NCBI RefSeq assembly: GCF_026240905.1 | Contig: NZ_JAPEVI010000001.1 | Location: 372,001 to 436,000, forward strand | DNA length: 64,000 nt | Source: Roseibium salinum | GTDB taxonomy: Bacteria > Pseudomonadota > Alphaproteobacteria > Rhizobiales > Stappiaceae | Direction of reading: 5' to 3' | Shown: in pieces, positions 26,171 to 35,622 of the stretch | Position numbering within the stretch: the first letter of the stretch is position 1 | Layout: every line of letters begins with the position of its first letter | Program-made: the position numbers and the translations under genes | Notes under the pieces: generated by a model | The model's database searches: none | What the model was told of the DNA's origin: nothing | The model's input: the letters and a program-made list of their open reading frames with translations, nothing else

Positions 26171-27355
26171 CTATGACAGGCGTTCGGCGGGACTGTTTCT
26201 CGCCAGGGCACGCCGCGCAATTTCGACCCAGAACTGCACGCCCGTTGTGAGCGCCTCGTCGTTGAAGTCGTAGTTGGGATTGTGCAGGTTGCGGCCGCCT
26301 TCCATGGTGCCGTTGCCGATCCAGATATAGGCGCCCGGCTTTTCCTGGAGCATGAAGGAGAAATCCTCCGCGCCCATGCTTGCCGGCATGTCCTGGACAA
26401 CAGTTTGCGGACCGGCGACGGTTTCCGCCGCGGCGCGGGCCATGTCGGTTTCCAGCGGCGCGTTGATGGTGGCCGGGTAACGGCGCTGATAATCGAGTTC
26501 GGCGCTTGCGCCGAAGGTCTCCGCGACGAGCCTCGCCCGGTGCTGCATCTCCGCTTCCAGCCGGTCGCGCACCTCGGGCGCGAGCGAGCGCACCGTTCCC
26601 CGGATCAGGACCGTCTCGGGTATGATGTTCCAGGTATCTCCGGCGCGGATCTGGGTGATGCTGATCACCGCCGCGTCGGCCGGGTTGAGAGTCCGGCTGA
26701 TGATCGCCTGCCATGCGGTCTGAATCTGGCCGGCGACGAGGATCGGGTCGATCCCCTGGTGCGGCATGCCCGCATGGGATCCCTTGCCTGTGATCCTGAG
26801 TTCGAAAGTGTCCAGGGCCGCCATCATCGGGCCGGTATGGACCGCAAAGCGACCGACTGGCAGTCCGGGCCAGTTGTGCATCCCGAAGACGGAATCGACG
26901 GGAAACCGTTCGAACAGCCCGTCTTCCACCATCACGCGCGCACCGCCCTCGTTCTCCTCCGCAGGCTGGAAGATGAAGACCACGGTGCCGCGCGGCGGAT
27001 CGGACGCCATCTGCAGCGCTGCTCCCAGGAGCATGGTGGTATGCCCGTCATGGCCGCAGGCGTGCATTTTTCCCGGTATCTTCGATGCATAGGCAAGACC
27101 GGTCGTCTCCTCGATGTCCAGTGCGTCCATGTCGGCCCGCAGCCCCACGGACGGCCCGTCGCCGTTGCGCAGGATACCGACGACGCCGGTCCGGCCGATG
27201 CCCTCATGCACTTCCAGGCCGGCCGCACGCAATTCGCGCGCCACGAACGCAGCCGTTCGATGTTCCTCGAATGCCGTCTCGGGATGGATGTGAAGATCGT
27301 GTCGCCATTCGATGAGGCGCGGCTCCAGGGCCTTGATGTCTTCGGCGATGGTCAT
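26171..27355 (-). CDS. M20-family amidohydrolase
   Basis: 394 residues from ATG 27355, which overlaps the stop of the CoxG-like gene by 4 bases. Metal-binding motifs of the hippurate/IAA-amino-acid hydrolase branch are present: GLRADMDALDI, KMHACGHDGHTTMLLG and FQPAEENEGGARVM, with the catalytic Glu pair in the last. The dimerisation (lid) domain is in the middle (about 185-300) and the C-terminal MGAEDFSFMLQEKPGAYIWIGNG motif is intact. Family members remove an acyl or amino-acid group from N-acyl compounds. Within this operon it may process an amide product of the Mo-hydroxylase route. Confidence 0.92.
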   Translation of the reverse strand: MTIAEDIKALEPRLIEWRHDLHIHPETAFEEHRTAAFVARELRAAGLEVHEGIGRTGVVGILRNGDGPSVGLRADMDALDIEETTGLAYASKIPGKMHACGHDGHTTMLLGAALQMASDPPRGTVVFIFQPAEENEGGARVMVEDGLFERFPVDSVFGMHNWPGLPVGRFAVHTGPMMAALDTFELRITGKGSHAGMPHQGIDPILVAGQIQTAWQAIISRTLNPADAAVISITQIRAGDTWNIIPETVLIRGTVRSLAPEVRDRLEAEMQHRARLVAETFGASAELDYQRRYPATINAPLETDMARAAAETVAGPQTVVQDMPASMGAEDFSFMLQEKPGAYIWIGNGTMEGGRNLHNPNYDFNDEALTTGVQFWVEIARRALARNSPAERLS

Positions 27356-27963
27356 CGGATACCTCCCAGCAGAATGGAACCGGCAATGCCGAGCGCGATG
27401 CCGACGATCAGCCACGCCACCCGGTCGATCAGCGGGATATGCCCACCCGCAACCGTGCCCGCTCCGGCAAGCGCTCCGGCCGGTGCCGCCACGCCTGCGG
27501 CCTGGGCTTCCGGCCTCGGAGCCTTGCCGGTGACGACATCGGAAAAGGCGGAAAAGAAGTCGTCGGCATTCTTTCTGGCGACGCCCTGGATCAGGCGGCC
27601 GCCGACACTGGCCAACTTGCCGCCGATATCGACATCGGCGGTGTAGCTGAGCCGCGTACCGTCTCCCTCGTCCGCCAGGAGGATCCTCGCCGATCCCTTG
27701 GCAAATCCCGCCGGTCCCCCCTGGCCACGGCCGGACAGCGTGTAGCCGCGGGGCGGGTCGATGTCGGTCAATTCCACCTTGCCCTTGAAGGTCGCGGTAA
27801 CCGGCCCCACCCGCGCGGCCACGGAGGCCGTGAATTCGTTTTCGCCGGTCCGCAGCATCTCCGTGCACCCGGGGATGCTCCGACGCAGCACTTCGGGATC
27901 GTTCAGCCCGGCCCACACCTTGTCGACGGGTGCGGGAATGACGTGTTCGCCAGTGAACTCCAT
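27352..27963 (-). CDS. CoxG-like SRPBCC protein with C-terminal membrane anchor
   Basis: 203 residues. The N-terminal ~145 residues match the CoxG/SRPBCC fold: MEFTGEHVIPAPVDKVWAGL, LRRSIPGCTEM and the AKGSARILL..GTRLSYTADVDIGGKLASVG core. An Ala/Gly/Pro linker follows, then one membrane helix (about 180-200, DRVAWLIVGIALGIAGSILL). CoxG proteins recruit or mature Mo-hydroxylases at the membrane, which fits the neighbouring three-subunit hydroxylase. It overlaps the M20 gene by 4 bases. Confidence 0.9.
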   Translation of the reverse strand: MEFTGEHVIPAPVDKVWAGLNDPEVLRRSIPGCTEMLRTGENEFTASVAARVGPVTATFKGKVELTDIDPPRGYTLSGRGQGGPAGFAKGSARILLADEGDGTRLSYTADVDIGGKLASVGGRLIQGVARKNADDFFSAFSDVVTGKAPRPEAQAAGVAAPAGALAGAGTVAGGHIPLIDRVAWLIVGIALGIAGSILLGGIR

Positions 27964-27986
27964 GCCGTTATTCCTGTCCTGGGATA

Positions 27987-28868
27987 TCAGTTGCCGTAGG
28001 CCCTGAAGATCGCCTGTGTGCCTTCTTCGCCGTAACCGTCGGCCACCAGCTTTTCATAGAGCCGCTTGGCGAGTGCCAGCGCCGGCAGGTCAAGCTTCAT
28101 GCGCTCCGCCTCGGTGATCGCGATCGACATGTCCTTGAGGAAGTGGTGCACGTAGAACCCGGGCGCATAATCACCGTCGAGCATCTTCGGCCCGAGACCG
28201 TTGAGCAGGAAGCTCGAGGCGGCGCCCGTTCCGATCGACGACAGGACGTGCTTTGCATCAAGGCCTGCCGCCCTGGCATAGGAAAGGCTTTCGCTGACTG
28301 CCAGCATGGTTGCCGCGATTGCGATCTGGTTGCTCATCTTGGTGTGCTGACCGGCACCCGGTCCGCCCTGGTGGGCAATGGTCTCGCCCATCAGCCTGAA
28401 CAACGGCAACGCCGCGTTGAAGGCGCCTTCCTCCCCGCCGACCATGATCGAAAGCGTGCCGGCTCTGGCCCCGCCTTCGCCGCCGGAAACCGGCGCATCC
28501 ATTGCCGAAAGGCCTTTCCCGGCCGCCTTCTCGGCGATGGTGACCGCCAGCGTGGGACTGGAGGTCGTCATGTCGATCAGGATCGTTCCCGCTCTTGCGC
28601 GTTCTATGATCCCGCCCGCTCCCAGATAGGTCTCTTCGACATCCTTCGGATACCCGACGATCGTGATCACGACATCGCACGCGGCCGCGACGTCGCCGGC
28701 GCTGTCGTGCCAGATGGCGCCGCGCCCGACGAGTTTTCCGGCCTTCGCCCTGGTGCGGTTGTAGACATGAAGTTCATGACCGCCTTCCAGAATGTGTCCC
28801 GCCATGCTGCGGCCCATGATCCCCAGCCCGATGAAGCCCACCTTCTTCCGTTCATCCGTCGCGTTCAT
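27987..28868 (-). CDS. NAD(P)-dependent 3-hydroxyisobutyrate-dehydrogenase-family oxidoreductase
   Basis: 293 residues from ATG 28868. The N-terminal Rossmann fold has GFIGLGIMGRSMA. The substrate motif is DAPVSGGEGGARAGTLSIMVGG and the catalytic Lys is in GQHTKMSNQIAIAA. The all-helical C-terminal domain follows. It oxidises or reduces a beta-hydroxyacid-type substrate. It starts one base after the stop of the Mo-hydroxylase large subunit, so they are co-transcribed. Confidence 0.92.
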   Translation of the reverse strand: MNATDERKKVGFIGLGIMGRSMAGHILEGGHELHVYNRTRAKAGKLVGRGAIWHDSAGDVAAACDVVITIVGYPKDVEETYLGAGGIIERARAGTILIDMTTSSPTLAVTIAEKAAGKGLSAMDAPVSGGEGGARAGTLSIMVGGEEGAFNAALPLFRLMGETIAHQGGPGAGQHTKMSNQIAIAATMLAVSESLSYARAAGLDAKHVLSSIGTGAASSFLLNGLGPKMLDGDYAPGFYVHHFLKDMSIAITEAERMKLDLPALALAKRLYEKLVADGYGEEGTQAIFRAYGN

Positions 28869-28869
28869 T

Positions 28870-31254
28870 TCAGTCCTGTCCTTCCTGCCGGTTTCGGTCG
28901 GCGCGGCCGCGCAACAGCGAGCGCAGATATTGTGGTGAAAGCGGCTGGTGCGTTGCCGCCACGCCGAACGGCGCAAGCGCGTCGTTGACAGCGTTGGAGA
29001 CCGCGCCGATCGCTCCCATGACACCGCCTTCCGCCATTCCCTTGATGCCGGCCGGCGTGCGTTTGTTGGGGGTGTGATTGTGCAGGATCTCGACTTCCGG
29101 CAATTCGCAGGCGGTCGCCACGAGATAGTCGGCGAAGGTCGCCGAGAGGTTCTGGCCGTTTTCGTCGTAGACGACCTGTTCGAACAGCGATCCGCTGAGC
29201 CCCATCGCGATGGCACCCTGCTGCTGGCCGCGCACCACGATCGGATTGATGACGGTTCCGCAATCTTCCGACACGACGTAGCGCAAGATGGTCAGCCGGC
29301 CGGTTCGGGTATCCACTTCCACCTCGCAGGCATGCGTGGAATTGGAATAGGTCATCGGTGGCGGATCGTAGGTGAGCGAGAAATCGAGCCCCGGCGCCAC
29401 TCCTTCCGGCAGGTTGGTCGGATCGAGATAGGCCGTCCGCGCGATGTCGGTCAGAAAGAGGCCCGTCCCGGTCCACTCATTGTTGATCCGCCGCTCGACT
29501 TGGCCGTCGAGCAGCCGCAGTTCCTGCGCCGAATTGAGGCCAAGCCGGTGGGCGGCGATCCGCAGCACCTGTTCTGCCGCCTTCTGTGCGCAGAGATAGA
29601 GCGCGCCGCCACCAGCCGTGCCGCCGCGTGCGCCCCGGCTTCCCATGCCGTAGGGGGCGACATCGGTATTGCCGGTCAGGATCCTCACCATCGAGGGATC
29701 GACACCGAGGCCCTCCGCCACTGTCTGCGACAGCGCGGTCTCGTAGCCCTGTCCGCTTCCGCCGAGACCGACGGAGGCATTGATGACCCCGCTCGGCTCG
29801 ATACGCACCCAGGCGGCCTCGTGGCCCGACCCGGCAATACCGGTGGTCTTGTAGAAGGCGGAGCCGTAAGTCGTCGATTCCACGACGGTGCAAAGCCCGA
29901 GGCCGATGTAGCGGCCTTCTTCGCGCAGTGCGCGCTGGCGCTCGTGAAAGGCGTCATAACCGATGCTGGCAACGGCGCTTTCGAGCGTCTCGGCAGGCGT
30001 GATGTCCTCGAGCGTCTCGCCGGTTGCCATGCGGTATGGCAGGTCGGCGGTACGCAACATGTTCACCCGCCGCACCTTCAGGGGATCGAGTTCGAGCTGG
30101 CGGGCGATGGCGTCGATCGTACCGTCCATCACCCAACTGGTTATGGCCATGGGAGCGCGCATCGGGCCGTTGCCGCATTTGTTGGTCAGCGCGACCTTTA
30201 CTTCGAACGTATAATCGGCGATCCGGTACGGCCCGGTCAGGATCATCGCGACGACGCGCGACATGTAGTTTGCCGGATAGAAGCAGTAGGCGCCGAAATC
30301 CTCGAAGATCTCCAGTTCGATCCCCAGAATGCGTCCGTCGGCGGCGACGGAGGTGCGCGTATGGCAAAGATTTTCGCGCGCGTGGCTTGCCGCCATCAGG
30401 TTCTCCGAACGGTCCTCGCGCCAGCGCAGCGGCTGCTTCAGATGACGGGCCAGTGCGGCGACCGTGAGTTCCTCGCGGTAGAGCGCGATCTTCTGTCCGA
30501 AACCTCCGCCGACATCCGGCGAGATAACCGTGACCTGGCTCTCGGACAGTCCCAGCCGCCCGGCCAAGGCGCTCCGCAGCGGATGCGGCACCTGGTTGCC
30601 GATGTGGAAAGTCAGGTGTTCGCGGCCCTGATCCCAGACCGCCGCGCAGCCGCGGGTTTCCATCGGCACATGCGTTTGGCGGTGCTGGTAGAATGTCGCC
30701 TCGACGACGGCGTGGGCTTCCTTGCGCCGTGCTTCGACGTTCCCGGCCGAAAAGCTCTGGTGCGAGACGAGGTTGGACGGCAGCGCATCGTCGACAAGCG
30801 CTGCGCCCGGGGCAAGAGCCGCCTCGAGCGAGGCGACAGGCGCCAGCATCTCGTAGTCGACCTCAACCAGTTCGGCCGCATCCTCGGCGACATAGCGGTC
30901 ACTGGCGACGACAACCGCGACCGGGTCGCCGTGGAAACGGACCTTGTCGGTCGGCAAGGTCTCGATTTCCGTCGGCTGAAGCCCCTCGATCCGCGGCGCC
31001 TGGCGCAGTCTGTTCGTCCATTGGGCCAGGTCCTTGCCTGTGAAAACACCGACCACACCTGGCACTTCGTGCGCCGCCTCCACGGAAATCCCGAGGATCT
31101 TCGCATGAGCGTGGGGCGAGCGCACGAAGCAGGCGTGCAAGGCGCCCGGCACGACGATGTCGTCGAGATAACGGCCATGGCCGGTAACCAGCCGCCGGTC
31201 TTCCTTCCGCGCAAGCGGCTTGCCGATATAGTTGAACTGGGAGCGGGCTGTCAT
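28870..31254 (-). CDS. Molybdenum hydroxylase large subunit (xanthine dehydrogenase/CoxL family)
   Basis: 794 residues from ATG 31254, overlapping the small-subunit stop by 4 bases. Family landmarks are present: IGKPLARKEDRRLVTGHGRYLDDI at the N-terminus, DVGGGFGQK for molybdopterin cytosine dinucleotide, GGSGQGYETALSQ, and GIKGMAEGGVMGAIGAV near the end with the catalytic Glu. The active-site loop that reads AYRCSFR in true CO dehydrogenase, or AYRGAGR in form II, is here CGNGPMRAPMAITSW, so CO oxidation is not supported. Substrate unknown; N-heterocycles or aldehydes are the usual substrates. Confidence 0.9.
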   Translation of the reverse strand: MTARSQFNYIGKPLARKEDRRLVTGHGRYLDDIVVPGALHACFVRSPHAHAKILGISVEAAHEVPGVVGVFTGKDLAQWTNRLRQAPRIEGLQPTEIETLPTDKVRFHGDPVAVVVASDRYVAEDAAELVEVDYEMLAPVASLEAALAPGAALVDDALPSNLVSHQSFSAGNVEARRKEAHAVVEATFYQHRQTHVPMETRGCAAVWDQGREHLTFHIGNQVPHPLRSALAGRLGLSESQVTVISPDVGGGFGQKIALYREELTVAALARHLKQPLRWREDRSENLMAASHARENLCHTRTSVAADGRILGIELEIFEDFGAYCFYPANYMSRVVAMILTGPYRIADYTFEVKVALTNKCGNGPMRAPMAITSWVMDGTIDAIARQLELDPLKVRRVNMLRTADLPYRMATGETLEDITPAETLESAVASIGYDAFHERQRALREEGRYIGLGLCTVVESTTYGSAFYKTTGIAGSGHEAAWVRIEPSGVINASVGLGGSGQGYETALSQTVAEGLGVDPSMVRILTGNTDVAPYGMGSRGARGGTAGGGALYLCAQKAAEQVLRIAAHRLGLNSAQELRLLDGQVERRINNEWTGTGLFLTDIARTAYLDPTNLPEGVAPGLDFSLTYDPPPMTYSNSTHACEVEVDTRTGRLTILRYVVSEDCGTVINPIVVRGQQQGAIAMGLSGSLFEQVVYDENGQNLSATFADYLVATACELPEVEILHNHTPNKRTPAGIKGMAEGGVMGAIGAVSNAVNDALAPFGVAATHQPLSPQYLRSLLRGRADRNRQEGQD

Positions 31255-31733
31255 GGCCGCTTCTCCCGCATTACCGCGGCAGCCTTCAGCACGGCGACAA
31301 CGATGTTCTGGTAGCCCGTACAGCGGCAAAGGTTGCCCGAAAGAACGTCGCGCACCTGCGCCTCGCTCGGGTCCGGCATCTCGCGCAGAAAGGCTTCGAA
31401 CGTCATCACGATCCCGGGGGTGCAGAAGCCGCACTGCAAGCCATGCTCCTCGTGCAGCGCCTGCTGCAGGGGGCTCAGCGTCTCCTCGCCGACCGCCTCG
31501 ATGGTCGTGATTTCGTGGCCTTCCATCTGCACGGCATAAGTCAGGCAGGCACGTGCCGGCTTGTCGTCGATCAGCACCGTGCAGGCGCCGCAAACGCCGT
31601 GTTCGCAGCCGACATGCGTGCCCGTCAGACCCAGATCCTCGCGCAGGACGTCGGACAGCAAACGGCGCGGCTCGACATCCGCCTCCCGCGTCGTGCCATT
31701 GACCGTCAGTGTAATGGTGCGCTTGTCGCTCAT
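31251..31733 (-). CDS. Molybdenum hydroxylase (2Fe-2S) small subunit
   Basis: 160 residues. The plant-type cluster is ligated by Cys43, Cys48, Cys51 and Cys63 (CEHGVCGAC..ARAC), and the second cluster by the CGFCTPG and CRCTGY motifs, as in CoxS/XdhC-type subunits. It passes electrons from the Mo site to FAD. It overlaps both neighbours by 4 bases (ATGA), giving the order medium-small-large subunit. Confidence 0.96.
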   Translation of the reverse strand: MSDKRTITLTVNGTTREADVEPRRLLSDVLREDLGLTGTHVGCEHGVCGACTVLIDDKPARACLTYAVQMEGHEITTIEAVGEETLSPLQQALHEEHGLQCGFCTPGIVMTFEAFLREMPDPSEAQVRDVLSGNLCRCTGYQNIVVAVLKAAAVMREKRP

Positions 31734-32608
31734 GCGGCTTCCACCTGTGTATTCCTGAGAGCGTCCTTGATCCCGTCCCGCACCAGCGCTTCGGTCAGTT
31801 CCCGCCGGTACTCGGCCGGAACAAGCGCGTTGTCCTCCGGCGCGATCCTTTCAGCGACGTGAGCCGAAATCTCCTCGATCCAGGATGCAGTCGGCGTCGC
31901 GCCCGCAAAGACGGACGCGTCGAGGTCGATCCGGAAGGGAACGGATGCGACGCCGCCGACTGCAACCTTGAGATCCGCAACCCTGCCGTCGTCGGCGAGG
32001 GCGAGCGTTGCGGCGACCGCGACCATGGCGAAGTCGCCGTGCCTGCGGCTGAAGAGCCGGAATCCCCAACCCGCATTCGGCGCCAACACCGGAAACCTGA
32101 CGGAGGTGACGATTTCGCCGGCCCGCAGGTCGACGGTCATCACCGATTGAAAGAAGTCGCACGCTGCGATCTCGCGCATTCCGCCAACCCCTCCGATCAC
32201 GATCCGGGCATTGGCGAGCACCGCGATGAGTGGCATCTGGGCAGCCGGGTCGGCATGTACCAGGCTTCCGCCGAGCGTGCCGCGCTGACGGATCGGATAA
32301 TGGCCGATTGTTGCCGCCGCGGCCGCGAGCAGCGGATGGGCGCGCCGCACCTCCGCCGATGTCGCCACGCGTTGGTGCCGCGTCATGGCGCCAAGTTCCA
32401 GGACCCCGTCCACGACGCGGACGAAATCGAGTTCGACCAGATCGTTGAGATCGACCAGGTGCCGGGGCCGCGCCAGCCGCATGTTCAGCATCGGCCCGAG
32501 GCTCTGCCCTCCGGCGATCGGTTTGGCCGTCTCGCCGAAACGCGCAAGGAGACCGAGCGCGTCCTCTACCGTTTGGGGCCGATGATAGTCGAACGAAGCT
32601 GGCTTCAT
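31730..32608 (-). CDS. Molybdenum hydroxylase FAD-binding medium subunit
   Basis: 292 residues. It starts MKPASFDYHRPQTVEDAL. FAD-binding motifs are AGGQSLGPMLNMRLARP (about 32-48) and TLGGSLVHADPAAQMP (about 110-125), and there is a CO_deh_flav_C-type C-terminus. It completes the heterotrimer with the next two genes. The ABC ATPase gene ends only 4 bases upstream of its ATG, so the importer and the hydroxylase form one long minus-strand operon. Confidence 0.95.
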   Translation of the reverse strand: MKPASFDYHRPQTVEDALGLLARFGETAKPIAGGQSLGPMLNMRLARPRHLVDLNDLVELDFVRVVDGVLELGAMTRHQRVATSAEVRRAHPLLAAAAATIGHYPIRQRGTLGGSLVHADPAAQMPLIAVLANARIVIGGVGGMREIAACDFFQSVMTVDLRAGEIVTSVRFPVLAPNAGWGFRLFSRRHGDFAMVAVAATLALADDGRVADLKVAVGGVASVPFRIDLDASVFAGATPTASWIEEISAHVAERIAPEDNALVPAEYRRELTEALVRDGIKDALRNTQVEAA

Positions 32609-32612
32609 GATG

Positions 32613-33710
32613 TTACCCGAACAGGCTCGTCTCGGTGCTGGTGTCGAAGACGTGCAGCCGCGCGGTGTTGGCCGACAGCTTGATCTGGTCTCCGTAATTG
32701 TGGCGCAGGTCCTTGTTGACGCGGAAGAACAGTTCCTCGCCTTCGACTTCCATGCCGAGGAACTGGTCGGACCCGACCGGCAGCACCGAGGTCACGGTGC
32801 CGGCAATCACTTCGCCGGGCGTGGCTTCGGCACGCTCATCGACGTCTTCAGCGCGGATACCCAGTCTCACCTCGCGTCCGTTGAAGTCTCTCAGCGCCCG
32901 GGCACGTTCCGTCGCGAATTCCAGTCGCGTTTCGCCGCGGCGGAAGAAAATTTTGTCGCCCTCGGATTCAAGCGCGCCGGTGAGATAGTTGATCGGCGGA
33001 TTTCCGAGGAAGGAGGCGACGAACATGTTGGCCGGATGCTCGTAGATCTCGTCCGGTGTGCCGATCTGCTGCACGACGCCGTCGCGCATCACCACGATCC
33101 TGTCGGCAAGTGTCAGCGCTTCCGCCTGATCGTGCGTCACGTAGACGAAGGTGGTCTGCATCGCGCGATGCAGTTCCTTGATCTCGGCACGCATCGAGAT
33201 ACGCAGAGCGGCGTCGAGGTTCGAAAGCGGCTCGTCCATGAGGAAGACCGCTGGCTGACGGACCATGGCGCGGCCCAGTGCAACGCGCTGGCGCTGGCCA
33301 CCGGAAAGCTGGCTTGGCCGGCGCTCCAGCAGATGCGTGATCTCCAGCCGCTGTGCGGCATCGCGCACCCTGCGGTCGATGTCGTGCTTCGGGTGCTTGC
33401 GCATCATGAGCCCGAAGGCGATGTTCTCGTAAACGGTCTTGTGCGGGTAGAGTGCATAGCTCTGGAACACCATCGCCACGTCACGATGATGCGGCGGCGT
33501 GAAGTTGACGTTGTCGGCGTCGAAATAGAGATCGCCGTCCGTAATCTCCTCCAGGCCGGCAATCATGTTGAGCGTCGTCGACTTGCCGCAGCCCGAAGGG
33601 CCGAGCAGAACCACGAACTCCTTGTCCTTGATCTCAAGGTTGAGATTCTCGAGCGCGACGAAACCGTTCGGGTAGCGCTTCGATACGTTCTTGAAGAGGA
33701 TGCGTGCCAC
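32613..33710 (-). CDS. Sugar-type ABC transporter ATP-binding protein (UgpC/MalK family)
   Basis: 365 residues. Walker A GPSGCGKSTT (about 37-46), Q-loop in MVFQSYALYPHKTVYENI, signature LSGGQRQRVALGRAMV, Walker B VFLMDEPLSNLDAALR and His-switch VTHDQAEAL are all intact. The C-terminal TOBE/OB regulatory domain (about 240-365) is present. It energises the permease pair encoded just upstream in the operon. Confidence 0.95.
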   Translation of the reverse strand: MARILFKNVSKRYPNGFVALENLNLEIKDKEFVVLLGPSGCGKSTTLNMIAGLEEITDGDLYFDADNVNFTPPHHRDVAMVFQSYALYPHKTVYENIAFGLMMRKHPKHDIDRRVRDAAQRLEITHLLERRPSQLSGGQRQRVALGRAMVRQPAVFLMDEPLSNLDAALRISMRAEIKELHRAMQTTFVYVTHDQAEALTLADRIVVMRDGVVQQIGTPDEIYEHPANMFVASFLGNPPINYLTGALESEGDKIFFRRGETRLEFATERARALRDFNGREVRLGIRAEDVDERAEATPGEVIAGTVTSVLPVGSDQFLGMEVEGEELFFRVNKDLRHNYGDQIKLSANTARLHVFDTSTETSLFG

Positions 33711-33725
33711 GCCCGGAACTCCCTG

Positions 33726-34703
33726 TTAGCCTTTGACCGCACCGGCCGTCAGGCCGGAGACGATGTAGCGTTCGAAAATGATGGCGACGATGACCGGCGG
33801 TACGATTGCCAGCAGGCCGGCTGCGTTGATGAACGAGAAGCTGATCGTGAAGTCCGACGTGAAGGACGCCAGGACGATCGGCAGCGTCTGCGACTGGGCG
33901 GTCTGGGTGAACATCAGCGCCAGCAGAAACTCGTTCCAGCTCGTCAGGAAGGCGAACAGGATCACCGCCACCAGCGACGGAAGCGAAAGCGGAACGAACA
34001 CCTTCGTCAGCGTCTGGAAACGCGAGCAACCGTCGACCCGTGCCGCCTTGTCCAGTTCGTCCGGAAGCCCTTCGAAATACTGGATCAGTATGAACACCGT
34101 GAAGGGAACCGTGATCGCCAGATAGGTGATGACCAACGAGGCGATGTTGTCGAGCAGTCCGAGATTCTTGATCACGAGGAAGAACGGCACGACCAGCGCG
34201 ATGTCGGGAATGACACGGGTCGTCAGGATGAAATAGACCGAGCCGTTGCGCCCCCGGAACCGGATCTTCGCCATTGCGTAGGCCGCCGGAATTCCGACGA
34301 TGAGATTGAGGATCACCACGAGAACCGCGACGACAAAGCTGTTCCACATTGCCGGCAGGAGATTGCGCGCCGTGGAGGGAATGTAGTTGCCGGAGGAGGT
34401 GTCCTGCGTGCTGCGGGTCTCATAGGTGATCGGTTCCTCGCTGCCGGCGCTGAAGATCGCCTTGAAGTTTCGCAGCGTCGGTTCTTCGGGAATCCAGTGC
34501 GGCGGCACGGATACGATCTCGGCCTCCGTCTGGAGCGAGGAAGAAACGAGCCAGGCGACGGGCATGAGGACCACCAGCAGCACGGCAAGGGACCCGAGCA
34601 GGATCACACCCCGTTGGATCCAGCGGAACATCATCGACCGCCGCTTGTAGTTGATCGTGCCGGAGGCAGGCTTGTAGGAAGAGATCTGTTGAGCCGTTTC
34701 CAT
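33726..34703 (-). CDS. ABC transporter inner-membrane permease (MalG/CUT1 type)
   Basis: 325 residues from ATG 34703, which has AGGAG upstream; the longer frame to 34745 overlaps the partner gene without a site. Six membrane segments are present, with the EAA loop LPDELDKAARVDGCSRFQTLTKVFVPLSLP that contacts the ATPase. An extra periplasmic loop of about 55 residues after TM1 (SAGSEEPITYETRSTQD..) is longer than in the usual sugar permease. It pairs with the permease at 34705. Confidence 0.93.
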   Translation of the reverse strand: METAQQISSYKPASGTINYKRRSMMFRWIQRGVILLGSLAVLLVVLMPVAWLVSSSLQTEAEIVSVPPHWIPEEPTLRNFKAIFSAGSEEPITYETRSTQDTSSGNYIPSTARNLLPAMWNSFVVAVLVVILNLIVGIPAAYAMAKIRFRGRNGSVYFILTTRVIPDIALVVPFFLVIKNLGLLDNIASLVITYLAITVPFTVFILIQYFEGLPDELDKAARVDGCSRFQTLTKVFVPLSLPSLVAVILFAFLTSWNEFLLALMFTQTAQSQTLPIVLASFTSDFTISFSFINAAGLLAIVPPVIVAIIFERYIVSGLTAGAVKG

Positions 34704-34704
34704 A

Positions 34705-35622
34705 TCAGAGTCTCCTGCCCAGGGTGCGGATGATGAAGAAGGCAAGCGCGAACGTGACCAGCGCCAGCAGGTAGGACATCGCCGCGCCCGAACCGAAGGA
34801 CAGGTTGCGGAACGTTTCGACGTAGATTTCCCATGACAGGACGTGCGACGCGGTTCCCGGTCCGCCTTCCGTAAGGATGAAGAACAGGTCGAAATGGCGG
34901 ATGGCGATCATCGTCTCGTAGATGATGACGAGCATGAACCCGCCGCGCATGGACGGCAACGTCACGTGGAAAAAGCGCTGCATCAGCGGGGCGCCGTCGA
35001 CCCGGGCCGCCTGATAGAGATCCTGCGGGATCGACTTCAGCGACACCAGCAGCAGGATCGTGGCGAGCGGGATCTCTTTCCAGACGAACGCATTGGCGAT
35101 CAGCGGCAGGGTTTTGTCCTGGTCGCCGAGCCAGATCATGTATTTGTCGATGAAATCGAGCTGATAAAGCAGGCCGTTCAGCGCGCCATAGCCGGAATCG
35201 TAGATCCATTTCCACATCAAGGCATCGGCAACATAGGGGATCGCCCACGGGATCAGCAGAACCGTGCTGACGATCCGCCGACCGCGGAAATCCTGGTTCA
35301 GCAGCAGTGCAACCAGAAGCGCAACCACCGTGATGGCGGTAACCGACATCAAGGTGAAGCTTACCGTGCGCAGGACAGCGGTCCAGAACAGCTGGTCGCT
35401 GAACAGCTCGATATAGTTGTCGAACCAGACGAAGGGCGTGCGGTTCGGCCGGGTCAGTTTGATCCGGAAGAAGCTGAGATAAAAGGAATTGACGATCGGG
35501 AAGACGGCGACAAGGCCGAGCACCGCCATGACCGGGGCGATGAACAGCAAGGCGACGCGTTCTTCATAGTTGAAATGGCGCCGCAGGCCCATCGCGATCG
35601 TATCAGCACTGTTGGTTGTCAT
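34705..35622 (-). CDS. ABC transporter inner-membrane permease (MalF/CUT1 type)
   Basis: 305 residues from ATG 35622; a longer frame to 35658 is less likely. Six membrane segments are present: the first is LLFIAPVMAVLGLVAVFPIVNSFYL, and the EAA loop is SIPQDLYQAARVDGAPLMQRFFHVTLPSM. The stop is one base before the start of the partner permease. The 208-base gap to the binding-protein gene is usual for this transporter layout. Confidence 0.93.
   Translation of the reverse strand: MTTNSADTIAMGLRRHFNYEERVALLFIAPVMAVLGLVAVFPIVNSFYLSFFRIKLTRPNRTPFVWFDNYIELFSDQLFWTAVLRTVSFTLMSVTAITVVALLVALLLNQDFRGRRIVSTVLLIPWAIPYVADALMWKWIYDSGYGALNGLLYQLDFIDKYMIWLGDQDKTLPLIANAFVWKEIPLATILLLVSLKSIPQDLYQAARVDGAPLMQRFFHVTLPSMRGGFMLVIIYETMIAIRHFDLFFILTEGGPGTASHVLSWEIYVETFRNLSFGSGAAMSYLLALVTFALAFFIIRTLGRRL

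Noticed and set aside
28870..31254. Naming this gene coxL (aerobic CO dehydrogenase)
   Set aside because: The CSFR active-site loop required for CO oxidation is absent.
28948..31314. 788-codon plus-strand frame opposite the hydroxylase large subunit
   Set aside because: Composition is typical of an antisense shadow (Arg, Gly, His, Asp rich), and the minus-strand frame carries conserved family motifs throughout.
32607..34733. 708-codon plus-strand frame opposite the ABC ATPase and permease
   Set aside because: It crosses two well-supported minus-strand genes and is very rich in charged residues without any fold; a shadow.
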